From: Bradyrhizobium daqingense
GTDB lineage: Bacteria; Pseudomonadota; Alphaproteobacteria; Rhizobiales; Xanthobacteraceae
NCBI RefSeq assembly: GCF_021044685.1
Contig: NZ_CP088014.1
Span: 3,954,001-4,018,000 of the forward strand
DNA: 64,000 nucleotides
Direction of reading: 5' to 3'
This document shows, piece after piece, positions 44,503 through 52,491 of this stretch. The stretch's first letter is position 1; every line of letters starts with the position of its first letter. Made by a program: the position numbers and the translations under genes. The notes under the pieces are model-generated. The model did not search any database. It saw only the letters and a list, made by a program, of their open reading frames with translations, and was not told the DNA's origin.

Positions 44503-45579
44503 ATGGCCGCATCGAAGATCACAAAAGACGTTTTTGGGACACTGCCCGACGGCCGCAAGGTCGAGCGCATCGTGCTGCGTGGGGACGGCGGCTTCGAGGC
44601 GCGCATCATCACCCATGGCGCGGTGCTACAAGCGCTGATCACGCCGGACGCCAAAGGCGGCTATGATGACGTCGTGCTCGGCCATGACGCATTCGCCGGC
44701 TACCTCACTGAGCGAAAGTTCTTCGGAGCCACGGTTGGCCGCTATGCCAATCGCATAGCCAAGGGGCGGTTCTCGCTCGATGGCGAGACGGTGCAGCTTG
44801 CCGTCAACAACGGCCCCAATGCGCTGCATGGCGGCCTCGATGGTTTCGACCGCAAGCTCTGGGAGATTGCGGAGATCGACGAGGGCGCCGAGCCCGCGGT
44901 GACGCTCACCTATGTCAGCCCGCATGGCGAAGAACATTATCCCGGTCGGCTCGGCGTGCGTCTGACCTACCGCATCACGGGACCGACCGAATTGTCGCTC
45001 ACCATGGAGGCCCGCACGGACCGTCCGACCATCGTTAACCTCACCAACCACAGTTTTTTCAATTTGGAAGGCGCGACCGCCGGCACGCCCATCCTCGATC
45101 ACAAGCTGACCGTCGCCGCCGAGCATTTCCTTGCGATCGATCCCACCGCCATTCCGTTGCCGGAGCCGCCGCGCAGTGTGGCCGGCACGCCGTTCGATTT
45201 TCGCGATGCGAAAGCAGTCGGCGCGCGGATTCGCGAGAGCGATCAGCAATTGCAGAACGGCAGGGGCTATGACCACACCTATTGCCTGGGCCGTGACGGC
45301 AAGCTCGCGCTCGCAGCGCGGCTGGAGGCGCCGCGCTCGGGACGCATCATGGAACTGCTCACCGACCACCCCGGCCTTCAGGTCTATTCCGGCAACTATC
45401 TCGATGGCACGATTTCAGGGAAGGGAGGCAAGCTCATCCGGCAATCGGATGCGATTTGCCTGGAGCCGCACATTTGGCCTGACGCGCCGAACCGGCCGGA
45501 CTTCCCAAGCCCTCGGCTCGCACCCGGCGAGGTCTATCGTCATCACACCGTGTATCGCTTTTCGGTGAGGTCACCATGA
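44503..45579 (+). CDS. galM: Aldose 1-epimerase (mutarotase)
   Basis: The 358-residue protein interconverts sugar anomers. Catalytic residues expected for GalM are visible: His109 (motif NALHGG), His183 (motif LTNHSFFNL) and the C-terminal glutamate in CLEPHIWPDAPN. The segment GYDHTYCL also matches. It sits between the aldose dehydrogenase and lactonase genes and would supply the anomer that the dehydrogenase uses. Its TGA overlaps the next ATG. Confidence 0.95.
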   Translation: MAASKITKDVFGTLPDGRKVERIVLRGDGGFEARIITHGAVLQALITPDAKGGYDDVVLGHDAFAGYLTERKFFGATVGRYANRIAKGRFSLDGETVQLAVNNGPNALHGGLDGFDRKLWEIAEIDEGAEPAVTLTYVSPHGEEHYPGRLGVRLTYRITGPTELSLTMEARTDRPTIVNLTNHSFFNLEGATAGTPILDHKLTVAAEHFLAIDPTAIPLPEPPRSVAGTPFDFRDAKAVGARIRESDQQLQNGRGYDHTYCLGRDGKLALAARLEAPRSGRIMELLTDHPGLQVYSGNYLDGTISGKGGKLIRQSDAICLEPHIWPDAPNRPDFPSPRLAPGEVYRHHTVYRFSVRSP

Positions 45580-46457
45580 CGGAACAGGTGCCCACGTCTG
45601 TCCTCTCGGACCATCCGTGCCATCTCGGCGAGGGGCCGACCTATGACGCGACCACCGACACCGCCTGGTGGTTCGACATCCGTGAAGGGCTGTTGTTCGA
45701 GGCGCAACTCGGCAGCGGCGGCATCCGCGTCCATACGCTCGGCCGGATGGCGAGCGCGCTCGGGCGCATCGATGCGGAACGGCACTTGATCGTCGCCGAG
45801 GACGGCCTCTATGTCCGCAAGCTCGCCGACGGCGTCATGACGCTGCTCTGTCCGCTCGAAGCCGACAACCCCACGACGCGTTCCAATGACGCGCGGGTGC
45901 ATCAATCCGGCACGTTCTGGATCGGCACCATGGGCCGCAAGGCGGAGCCCGGGGCAGGCGCGATCTATGCGTTCCATCGCGGCAAGATCTCTCTGCTGTT
46001 TCCTCGCATCAGCATTCCGAACTCGATCTGCTTCTCGCCGGACGGTGCGATCGGCTATTTCGCCGATAGTGCGCGCGCCGTGCTCTACAGCGTGCCGCTC
46101 AATCCTGCGACCGGCCTGCCGCGTGGCGAGCCCGAGGTGCTGCTACGTCACACTGGCATCGGCGGTCTCGACGGCTCGGTGTGCGATGCCGACGGGCAGA
46201 TCTGGAACGCGTGCTGGGGTGCGAGCCGCATCGACGTCTACTCGCCACAAGGTGAGCGCCTGCGCTCACTCAGAGTGCCGGCGAAGCAGGCGAGCTGTCC
46301 CGCGTTTGTCGGCCCGGACCTGTCGCGCCTCCTCGTCACCTCGGCCTGGCAGGACATGGATGCGGCAGCGCGCGCGGCGGATCCGCAAGCAGGCAAAACG
46401 TTTCTGCTGGAGGCTTCCGCGCGCGGTCGCGCGGAGCCCGACGTCAAGCTCGCATAG
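45576..46457 (+). CDS. SMP-30/gluconolactonase-family sugar lactonase
   Basis: The 293-residue beta-propeller protein has metal-binding candidates Glu19 (motif HLGEGPTYD), an Asn in RSNDARVHQSGTFWIGTM, the Asn in IPNSICFSPDG and the Asp in GGLDGSVCDADG. It would hydrolyse the aldonolactone made by the upstream dehydrogenase to the aldonate. Overlap with galM and the order transporter-regulator-dehydrogenase-mutarotase-lactonase support that. Arabinonate or galactonate dehydratase and later enzymes are not in the window, apart from the FAH-fold protein upstream. Confidence 0.92.
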   Translation: MTEQVPTSVLSDHPCHLGEGPTYDATTDTAWWFDIREGLLFEAQLGSGGIRVHTLGRMASALGRIDAERHLIVAEDGLYVRKLADGVMTLLCPLEADNPTTRSNDARVHQSGTFWIGTMGRKAEPGAGAIYAFHRGKISLLFPRISIPNSICFSPDGAIGYFADSARAVLYSVPLNPATGLPRGEPEVLLRHTGIGGLDGSVCDADGQIWNACWGASRIDVYSPQGERLRSLRVPAKQASCPAFVGPDLSRLLVTSAWQDMDAAARAADPQAGKTFLLEASARGRAEPDVKLA

Positions 46458-46530
46458 GAGATCCGGAGCAACCCGACTCTACGTCCCTCGACGAAACGAA
46501 GAACAGTCTGACACCCAAAGGGAGTGAAAC

Positions 46531-47601
46531 ATGCTGAAATTGAAGACCACATTCCTCGCGCTGGCGCTGGCCGGCGCTGCGACGATGGCCACGAGCGTCG
46601 CTGCCTCTGCCCAAAAGGCGACGGTCGGCATCGCCATGCCGACCAAATCTTCGGCGCGCTGGATCGACGACGGCAACAACATGGTCAAGGTGTTGAAGGA
46701 GCGCGGTTACAACACCGACCTGCAATATGCCGAGGACGACATTCCGAACCAGCTCTCGCAGGTCGAGAACATGGTGACCAAGGGCGCGAAAGCGCTGGTG
46801 ATTGCGGCAATCGACGGCACCACGCTCTCCGACGTGCTCAAGCAGGCGAAAGCAAAAGGCATCATCGTGATCGCCTACGACCGCCTGATCCGCGGCACCC
46901 CCAATGTCGACTACTACGCAACCTTCGACAATTTCCAGGTCGGCGTGCTCCAGGCGCAATCGATCGAAAAGGGGCTCGGCCTCAAGGAGGGCAAGGGACC
47001 CTTCAACATCGAGCTGTTCGGCGGCTCGCCCGACGACAACAACGCCTACTTCTTCTACAACGGCGCCATGAGCGTGCTGAAGCCCTATATCGACAGCGGC
47101 AAGCTCGTCGTCGCCTCCGGCCAGATGGGGATGGACAAGGTCGCGACGCTCCGCTGGGACGGCGCCACCGCGCAGGCGCGCATGGACAATCTGCTCAGCG
47201 CCTATTACGGCAACAAGAAAATCAATGCCGTGCTGTCGCCCTATGACGGCATCTCGATCGGCATCATTTCCTCGCTGAAGGGCGTCGGCTATGGCAGCGC
47301 CGACCAGCCGATGCCGATCATTTCCGGCCAGGACGCCGAAGTGCCGTCGATCAAGGCGATGCTGCGCGGCGACCAGTATTCGACCATCTTCAAGGACACG
47401 CGCGACCTCGCCAAGGTCACGGCCGACATGGTCGACGCCGCGCTCGCCGGCAAGCAAGTCACCGTCAACGACACCAAGACCTACGAGAACGGCGTCAAGA
47501 CGGTGCCGTCCTATCTGCTCAAGCCGGTGGTGGTCTACAAGGACAATTGGGAGAAGGAGCTGGTCGACAGCGGCTACTACAAGAAGTCGCAGTTCCAGTA
47601 G
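46531..47601 (+). CDS. chvE: ChvE-type multiple-monosaccharide-binding protein
   Basis: The 356-residue protein has a signal peptide (about 1-27) and is strongly similar to Agrobacterium ChvE throughout: VGIAMPTKSSARWIDDGNN, IDGTTLSDVLKQAKAKGI and ELFGGSPDDNNAYFF. AGGGAG precedes the ATG. ChvE binds many aldoses (galactose, arabinose, xylose, glucose and some sugar acids). In Agrobacterium it also signals to VirA. No VirA-like kinase is encoded here, so uptake through GguAB is the supported role. Confidence 0.95.
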   Translation: MLKLKTTFLALALAGAATMATSVAASAQKATVGIAMPTKSSARWIDDGNNMVKVLKERGYNTDLQYAEDDIPNQLSQVENMVTKGAKALVIAAIDGTTLSDVLKQAKAKGIIVIAYDRLIRGTPNVDYYATFDNFQVGVLQAQSIEKGLGLKEGKGPFNIELFGGSPDDNNAYFFYNGAMSVLKPYIDSGKLVVASGQMGMDKVATLRWDGATAQARMDNLLSAYYGNKKINAVLSPYDGISIGIISSLKGVGYGSADQPMPIISGQDAEVPSIKAMLRGDQYSTIFKDTRDLAKVTADMVDAALAGKQVTVNDTKTYENGVKTVPSYLLKPVVVYKDNWEKELVDSGYYKKSQFQ

Positions 47602-47676
47602 GGCTCTCCACTTTTCCTCTCGCTGCGTGCGGGAGAGTGAACGCTTGATGAGGCACGAAAGGCATGTCCACAAACT

Positions 47677-47757
47677 CGTCATGCCCGGGCTTGTCCCGGG
47701 CATCCACGTCCTCGCCGGGCGTGTAGGTGGATGGCCGGGACAAGCTCGGCCATGACG
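47677..47757. repeat. Intergenic palindromic repeat (CGTCATGCCCGGGC family)
   Basis: CGTCATGCCCGGGCTTGTCC at the left is mirrored at the right by GGATGGCCGGGACAAGCTCGG...CATGACG. It matches the element at 37874-37960. It lies between chvE and gguA, 76 bases after the chvE stop, and could act as an mRNA-stabilising hairpin favouring chvE expression. Confidence 0.88.
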
Positions 47758-47785
47758 ACGCGGAGAAGAACTGGGATATGAAGCA

Positions 47786-49363
47786 ATGACCGCCATGCTG
47801 GAGATGCGCAACGTCAGCAAGAGCTTTGCAGGTGTGCAGGCGCTGCGCGACGTCAACTTCTCGGTTCACGCAGGCCAGATCCACGCCCTCGTCGGCGAGA
47901 ACGGCGCCGGCAAGTCGACGCTGATGAAGGTGTTGAGCGGGGTCTATCCGCACGGCAGCTATGAAGGCACCATCGTCTTCGAGGGCGAGGAGCGTCGCTT
48001 CCGCGACATCAACGATTCCGAGGCGCTCGGCATCATCATCATCCATCAGGAGCTGGCGCTGATCCCGCTGATGTCGATCGCCGAGAACATCTTCCTGTCG
48101 CATCCGCCGTCGAAGCTCGGCGTCATCGATCGCGACGAGGTGTACCGGCGTACGCGGGACCTGCTCGCGCAGGTCGGCCTGAAGGAATCACCGGATACGT
48201 TGATCACCGATCTCGGTGTCGGCAAGCAGCAACTGGTCGAGATCGCCAAGGCCCTGTCCAAGCGGGTGCGCATGCTGATCCTGGACGAGCCGACCGCGAG
48301 CCTCAACGAGGCCGACAGCGCCGCGCTGCTCGAACGGCTAATGGCATTTCGCGAGCAGGGCATCGGCTCGATCCTGATCTCGCACAAGCTGAACGAGGTC
48401 GCCAAGGTCGCCGACCACATCACGGTGCTGCGCGACGGCCGCACCGTCGACAGCATCGATTGTCGTGCAGAAGCGATCCAGGAGGACCGCATCATCCGGA
48501 GCATGGTCAATCGCGATCTCGCTCACCGCTTCCCGGAGCGTAGCGCCAAGATCGGCGAGCCCGTGCTCACCGTCGAGAACTGGTCGGTCTATCACCCCAT
48601 TCATCCCGAACGGCAGGTGATCAAGAACGTCAATTTCAGCGTCAGGCGAGGCCAGGTCGTAGGCATCGCCGGCCTGATGGGCGCCGGTCGTACCGAATTT
48701 GCGATGAGCCTGTTCGGCCGCTCCTGGGGCACCAATATCAGCGGCAGCCTCCGGCTCGAGGGTAGGGAGATGATGCTGCCGAGCGTCGCGGCTGCGATCG
48801 ACGCCGGCCTTGCCTATGTCACCGAGGACCGCAAGCAGCTCGGCCTGATCCTCGCCGACGACGTCCGCAAGAACATCACGCTGGCAAGCCTCGAACAGGT
48901 GGCGCCCAGGAGGGTGATCGACGACATCGCCGAGCTGAAGGTCGCCAGCGACTACCGCAACCGCATGCGCATCCGCTGCTCCGACGTCTATCAGGAGACC
49001 GGCCAGCTCTCAGGCGGCAATCAGCAGAAGGTCGTGCTATCGAAATGGCTCATGACCGATCCAAAGGTGCTGATCCTGGACGAGCCGACGCGAGGCATCG
49101 ATGTGGGTGCCAAGTACGAGATTTACTGTATCATCAACGAGCTGGCGGAGGCAGGCCGCGGCGTCGTGGTCATCTCCTCGGAAATGCCGGAACTGCTGGG
49201 CATCTGCGACCGCATCTGCGTCATGAACGAGGGCGCCTTCGTCGGCGAATTCAGGGGATCCGAGGCGACGCAGGAAAAGATCATGCGCGCCATCATGCGC
49301 AACGAACGAAGCATTGGGAACGCCGCGCCCGCAGCCGCGGATATGGGAGGAATGCAGCCATGA
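47786..49363 (+). CDS. gguA: Sugar ABC transporter dual ATPase, GguA-like
   Basis: The 525-residue protein has two ABC domains: Walker A GENGAGKST in the first, a degenerate GLMGAGRTE in the second, signature LSGGNQQKVVLSKW and Walker B VLILDEPTRGIDVG. It pairs with ChvE and GguB for multiple-sugar import. A second ATG at codon 4 (MLEMRNVSK) is an alternative start. Its stop overlaps gguB. Confidence 0.93.
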   Translation: MTAMLEMRNVSKSFAGVQALRDVNFSVHAGQIHALVGENGAGKSTLMKVLSGVYPHGSYEGTIVFEGEERRFRDINDSEALGIIIIHQELALIPLMSIAENIFLSHPPSKLGVIDRDEVYRRTRDLLAQVGLKESPDTLITDLGVGKQQLVEIAKALSKRVRMLILDEPTASLNEADSAALLERLMAFREQGIGSILISHKLNEVAKVADHITVLRDGRTVDSIDCRAEAIQEDRIIRSMVNRDLAHRFPERSAKIGEPVLTVENWSVYHPIHPERQVIKNVNFSVRRGQVVGIAGLMGAGRTEFAMSLFGRSWGTNISGSLRLEGREMMLPSVAAAIDAGLAYVTEDRKQLGLILADDVRKNITLASLEQVAPRRVIDDIAELKVASDYRNRMRIRCSDVYQETGQLSGGNQQKVVLSKWLMTDPKVLILDEPTRGIDVGAKYEIYCIINELAEAGRGVVVISSEMPELLGICDRICVMNEGAFVGEFRGSEATQEKIMRAIMRNERSIGNAAPAAADMGGMQP

Positions 49364-50550
49364 CCGACAAGACGGTGTCGCTGCCCGAGGAGCGCCGCCA
49401 CGGCAGCTTCATCAAGAACAATTTGCGCAACTACGGCATGCTGATGTCGCTGATCGCGATCATGCTGTTCTTCCAGGTCATGACCGGCGGCACGTTGCTG
49501 CAGCCGCTGAATCTCACCAACCTCGTACTGCAGAACAGCTACATCGTCATCATGGCGCTCGGCATGCTGCTGGTGATCGTCACCGGTCACATCGATCTGT
49601 CGGTCGGCTCGGTCGCCGGCTTCGTCGGAGCGGTAGCCGCCCTCCTGATGGTGACTTACAAGGTCGACTACACGCTCGCCTTCATCGCCTGCCTGCTGGT
49701 CGGTGCCGCCATCGGCGCCGCGCAGGGCTATTGGGTGGCCTATTTCAAGATCCCGTCCTTCATCGTGACGCTGGCGGGCATGCTGGTGTTCAAGGGCCTC
49801 GCACTCGCGGTGTTGCAGGGCCAGTCGCTCGGGCCGTTCCCGGCCACCTTCCAGAAACTGTCGTCAGGGTTCATTCCCGAATTGCTGCCCGAGGCCGGCA
49901 CGCTGCACCCGACCTCCATGCTGATCGGCGCGGTGCTCGCGCTGGGCCTTGTCTACGCCAGCGCCAAGGGCCGTTCGCGCGAGCAGTCGCATGGCATCGA
50001 GGTCGAGCCCTATGCGTTCTTCCTGGGCAAGAGCGTTCTGCTCGCCTGTGCCGTACTCTATTTCACCTATCTGATCGCCTCGCATCGGGGCCTGCCGAAC
50101 GTGCTGGTCATCATGACGGCGCTGATCGCGCTCTACGGTTTCGTCACCCGTCGCACCGTGATCGGCCGGCAGATCTATGCAGTCGGTGGTAACGCCAAGG
50201 CGGCGAGCTTGTCGGGCATCAAGACGGAGCGGCTGACCTTCCTCACCTTCGTCAACATGGGCGTGCTCGCCGCGCTCGCTGGCCTCGTCTTCGCCGCGCG
50301 CCTCAACACCGCGACCCCGAAGGCCGGTCTCGGCTTCGAGCTCGACGTCATCGCCGCCTGCTTCATCGGCGGCGCCTCGGCCTATGGCGGCGTGGGGCGC
50401 GTCGGCGGTGCGGTGGTCGGCGCCATGATCATGGGCGTGATGAACAACGGCATGTCCATCCTCGGCATCGGCATCGACTATCAGCAGGTCATCAAGGGCC
50501 TGGTGCTGCTGGGGGCGGTGTGTATCGACGTGTATAACCAGCGTCGGTAG
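49360..50550 (+). CDS. gguB: Sugar ABC transporter permease, GguB-like
   Basis: From the ATG at 49360 (GGGAGG upstream) the protein has 396 residues, about twelve helices and the motif GMLLVIVTGHIDLSVGSVAGF. Its length, larger than RbsC-type permeases, fits the XylH/GguB group. It ends the chvE-gguA-gguB operon. Confidence 0.93.
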   Translation: MTDKTVSLPEERRHGSFIKNNLRNYGMLMSLIAIMLFFQVMTGGTLLQPLNLTNLVLQNSYIVIMALGMLLVIVTGHIDLSVGSVAGFVGAVAALLMVTYKVDYTLAFIACLLVGAAIGAAQGYWVAYFKIPSFIVTLAGMLVFKGLALAVLQGQSLGPFPATFQKLSSGFIPELLPEAGTLHPTSMLIGAVLALGLVYASAKGRSREQSHGIEVEPYAFFLGKSVLLACAVLYFTYLIASHRGLPNVLVIMTALIALYGFVTRRTVIGRQIYAVGGNAKAASLSGIKTERLTFLTFVNMGVLAALAGLVFAARLNTATPKAGLGFELDVIAACFIGGASAYGGVGRVGGAVVGAMIMGVMNNGMSILGIGIDYQQVIKGLVLLGAVCIDVYNQRR

Positions 50551-50638
50551 CCGCGACGGCGATGCGGGCAGAGGCGCAACGCGCCGTGCCACCGCGTTTC
50601 CGCGATCGATAGTCGACGTCGACAGGGCGCCCGGCAGC

Positions 50639-50671
50639 TGAGCTATTGCTCATCCAATGGGTATATGATCG
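50639..50671. promoter_or_regulatory. Tandem SorC-type operator before the HAD-sorC operon
   Basis: TGAGCTATTGCTCA (50639-50652) has perfect 5-base inverted arms. A second, weaker copy TGGGTATATGATCG (50658-50671) starts exactly 19 bases later. The same two-site arrangement lies at 52434-52466 before the smoE gene. It ends 10 bases before the HAD start codon, suggesting autorepression of the operon. Confidence 0.68.
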
Positions 50672-50680
50672 AATGGGCGG

Positions 50681-51346
50681 ATGGATCACGGCCGTTCAAC
50701 GCCCGACCTCATCATCTTCGACTGCGACGGCGTGCTGGTCGACAGCGAGCTGTTGAGCTGCCGCTGCCTGTCCGAAGTGCTGGCCGAATTCGGCTTCGCG
50801 CTCAGCGAGGCGCAGGCGCTCGAGCTGTTTCTTGGGCGCAGCACCAAGGCAGTCGAGCAGCATTATCGCGATCTCGGGCAGATCGTGCCCGATGGCTTCC
50901 TGCCGCGCTTGAAATGGCGCGTGCTGGAGGCGTTTGCCGACTCGCTCGAACCGATCCCTGGAGTGGGGGCCGTGGTGTCGGAATTGACGGTTCCGTTCTG
51001 CTTGGCCTCGTCCAGTGATCTCGATCGAGTCTCGCTCTCCCTCGACGTCACTGGCTTGCGTGCGCATTTCGGCGACCGGCTCTACACGGCCCAAATGGTT
51101 GAGCACGGCAAGCCCGCGCCCGATCTCTTCCTTCATGCAGCCGTGCAGATGGGCGCCTCGCCGGCGCGCACGCTGGTGATCGAGGACAGCGTCAGCGGCG
51201 TGCAGGCGGGGAAGGCGGCCGGCATGACCGTCTGGGGATTTGTCGGTGGAGGCCATTACGGCGGCCGGGACGGGCAGGCTATATTGTCCGCTGCAGGAGC
51301 CGATCGGGTGTTCGGACGCATGAGCGATTTCTGGAAGGGGATGTAA
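50681..51346 (+). CDS. HAD-family sugar phosphatase-like hydrolase
   Basis: The 221-residue protein is a HAD subfamily IA hydrolase with nucleophile Asp14 and Asp16 (motif IIFDCDGVLVDSE), the motif II serine region CLASSS, a lysine in EHGKPAPDLFL and motif IV VIEDSVSGVQA. It would remove phosphate from a sugar phosphate or similar compound. It lies 7 bases before sorC and under a likely SorC operator. It may prevent build-up of polyol or sugar phosphates; the substrate is not known. Confidence 0.88.
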   Translation: MDHGRSTPDLIIFDCDGVLVDSELLSCRCLSEVLAEFGFALSEAQALELFLGRSTKAVEQHYRDLGQIVPDGFLPRLKWRVLEAFADSLEPIPGVGAVVSELTVPFCLASSSDLDRVSLSLDVTGLRAHFGDRLYTAQMVEHGKPAPDLFLHAAVQMGASPARTLVIEDSVSGVQAGKAAGMTVWGFVGGGHYGGRDGQAILSAAGADRVFGRMSDFWKGM

Positions 51347-51353
51347 GGCCCGC

Positions 51354-52304
51354 ATGGCCGCCGAGAACGAGAAATCAAGGCTCGACGACGCCGCACGTGC
51401 GGGTTGGCTTTATTTCATTGCCGGCCATACCCAGGACGAGATTGCAAGGATGCTTCAGGTCTCGCGCGCCTCGGCGCAGCGGCTGGTGTCGCTCTGCCTC
51501 GCCGAGCGGCTGATCACGTTTCGGCTCGAGCATCCCATCGCGGCCTGCATGGAGCTGGCCGCACGCCTGAAGGAGCGCTTCGATCTCGTCCATTGCGAGG
51601 TGGTGCCGGCCGACCCTGCGGCCCCGCAGGCCACCGCAGGCATTGCCGAACGATGCGCCAATTTGCTCGATTCCACGCTGCGCTCGGAGACGCCCGTCAT
51701 CGTCGCGCTCGGCACGGGCCGCGCGGTGCGCGCCGCGGTCGAGCGCGTCACCCCGATCGACCGGCCCAATCACCAGATCGTCTCGCTGGTCGGCAACATC
51801 TCCGCCGACGGTTCTGCGAGCTTCTACGACACCGTCGGCCGGCTCGCCGATCGCACCGGCGCCCGGCATTATCCGATGCCGCTGCCGTTCCTGATGTCGT
51901 CGGAGGACGAGCGCAACAAGATGGTCCGCATCGAGCCGATCGCCAAGGTGAAGGCGGTCGCGGCCAAGGCGGACTTGCGTCTCGTCGGCATCGGCCAGAT
52001 GGACCAGAAGGCGCAGGTCCATGTCGACGGCTTCGTCACCCGGGACGAATTGTTCGAGATGATGCGACTGGGCGCAATCGGCGAGATCACCGGCTGGGCC
52101 TATGATTCCGAGGGCCGCCTGCTCAAGGCCGGTACCAACAAGCGCCTGACCAGCATCCCGCCGGAAGTCCCGGCCAAGACGATCACGATCGGCGCTGCGG
52201 TCGGGGCTGCGAAGGTTGCCGCAATCGCGGCGGCGCTGCGCGGGGGCCTAATCAATGGCCTGATCACCGACGAGACGACGGCGCGGGCGATTTTGGAGCG
52301 ATAG
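51354..52304 (+). CDS. SorC-family sugar-responsive regulator
   Basis: The 316-residue protein has an N-terminal helix-turn-helix (about 12-60; motif HTQDEIARMLQVSRASAQRLVSLCL) and a SorC/DeoR-type sugar-phosphate-binding domain (about 65-315), containing VALGTGRAVRAAVE and LVGIGQMD. GGAAGGGG lies upstream. It resembles SmoC-type regulators of sorbitol/mannitol operons. It probably binds the tandem sites at 50639-50671 and 52434-52466, controlling itself and the transporter operon. Confidence 0.92.
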   Translation: MAAENEKSRLDDAARAGWLYFIAGHTQDEIARMLQVSRASAQRLVSLCLAERLITFRLEHPIAACMELAARLKERFDLVHCEVVPADPAAPQATAGIAERCANLLDSTLRSETPVIVALGTGRAVRAAVERVTPIDRPNHQIVSLVGNISADGSASFYDTVGRLADRTGARHYPMPLPFLMSSEDERNKMVRIEPIAKVKAVAAKADLRLVGIGQMDQKAQVHVDGFVTRDELFEMMRLGAIGEITGWAYDSEGRLLKAGTNKRLTSIPPEVPAKTITIGAAVGAAKVAAIAAALRGGLINGLITDETTARAILER

Positions 52305-52433
52305 GCGCAAGTCGGCGGCAATGGCGCTGCGCTCCCTCTCCCGCTTCGCAGGATCTCGTACCACTCCCGCACCGCAGCACTCATAAGTTGCCGAAACGCC
52401 CACGCGCCTGCTTGACAAGCGTCGTCCCAATGT

Positions 52434-52466
52434 TGAACATACGCTCAACGCGTGGGCATATGCTCA
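52434..52466. promoter_or_regulatory. Tandem SorC-type operator and promoter of the polyol operon
   Basis: TGAACATACGCTCA (52434-52447) and TGGGCATATGCTCA (52453-52466) start 19 bases apart. Combining them gives the perfect palindrome TGAGCATATGCTCA. TTGACA at 52412-52417 is a good -35, so the first site covers the -10. A bound regulator would block transcription. Matching pair at 50639-50671. Confidence 0.75.
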
Positions 52467-52491
52467 AAGACGCGACTTTAGGGAGGTCACC

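Noticed and set aside
46531..47601. ChvE as evidence for a virulence (vir) system
   Set aside because: No virA/virG or type IV secretion genes are present; chvE-gguAB is widespread as a simple sugar importer in rhizobia.
52330..52355. Fragment of the CTCTCCC palindromic repeat after sorC
   Set aside because: Only CTCCCTCTCCCGCTTCGCAGG is recognisable; the inverted arm is missing, so it is at most a decayed remnant.
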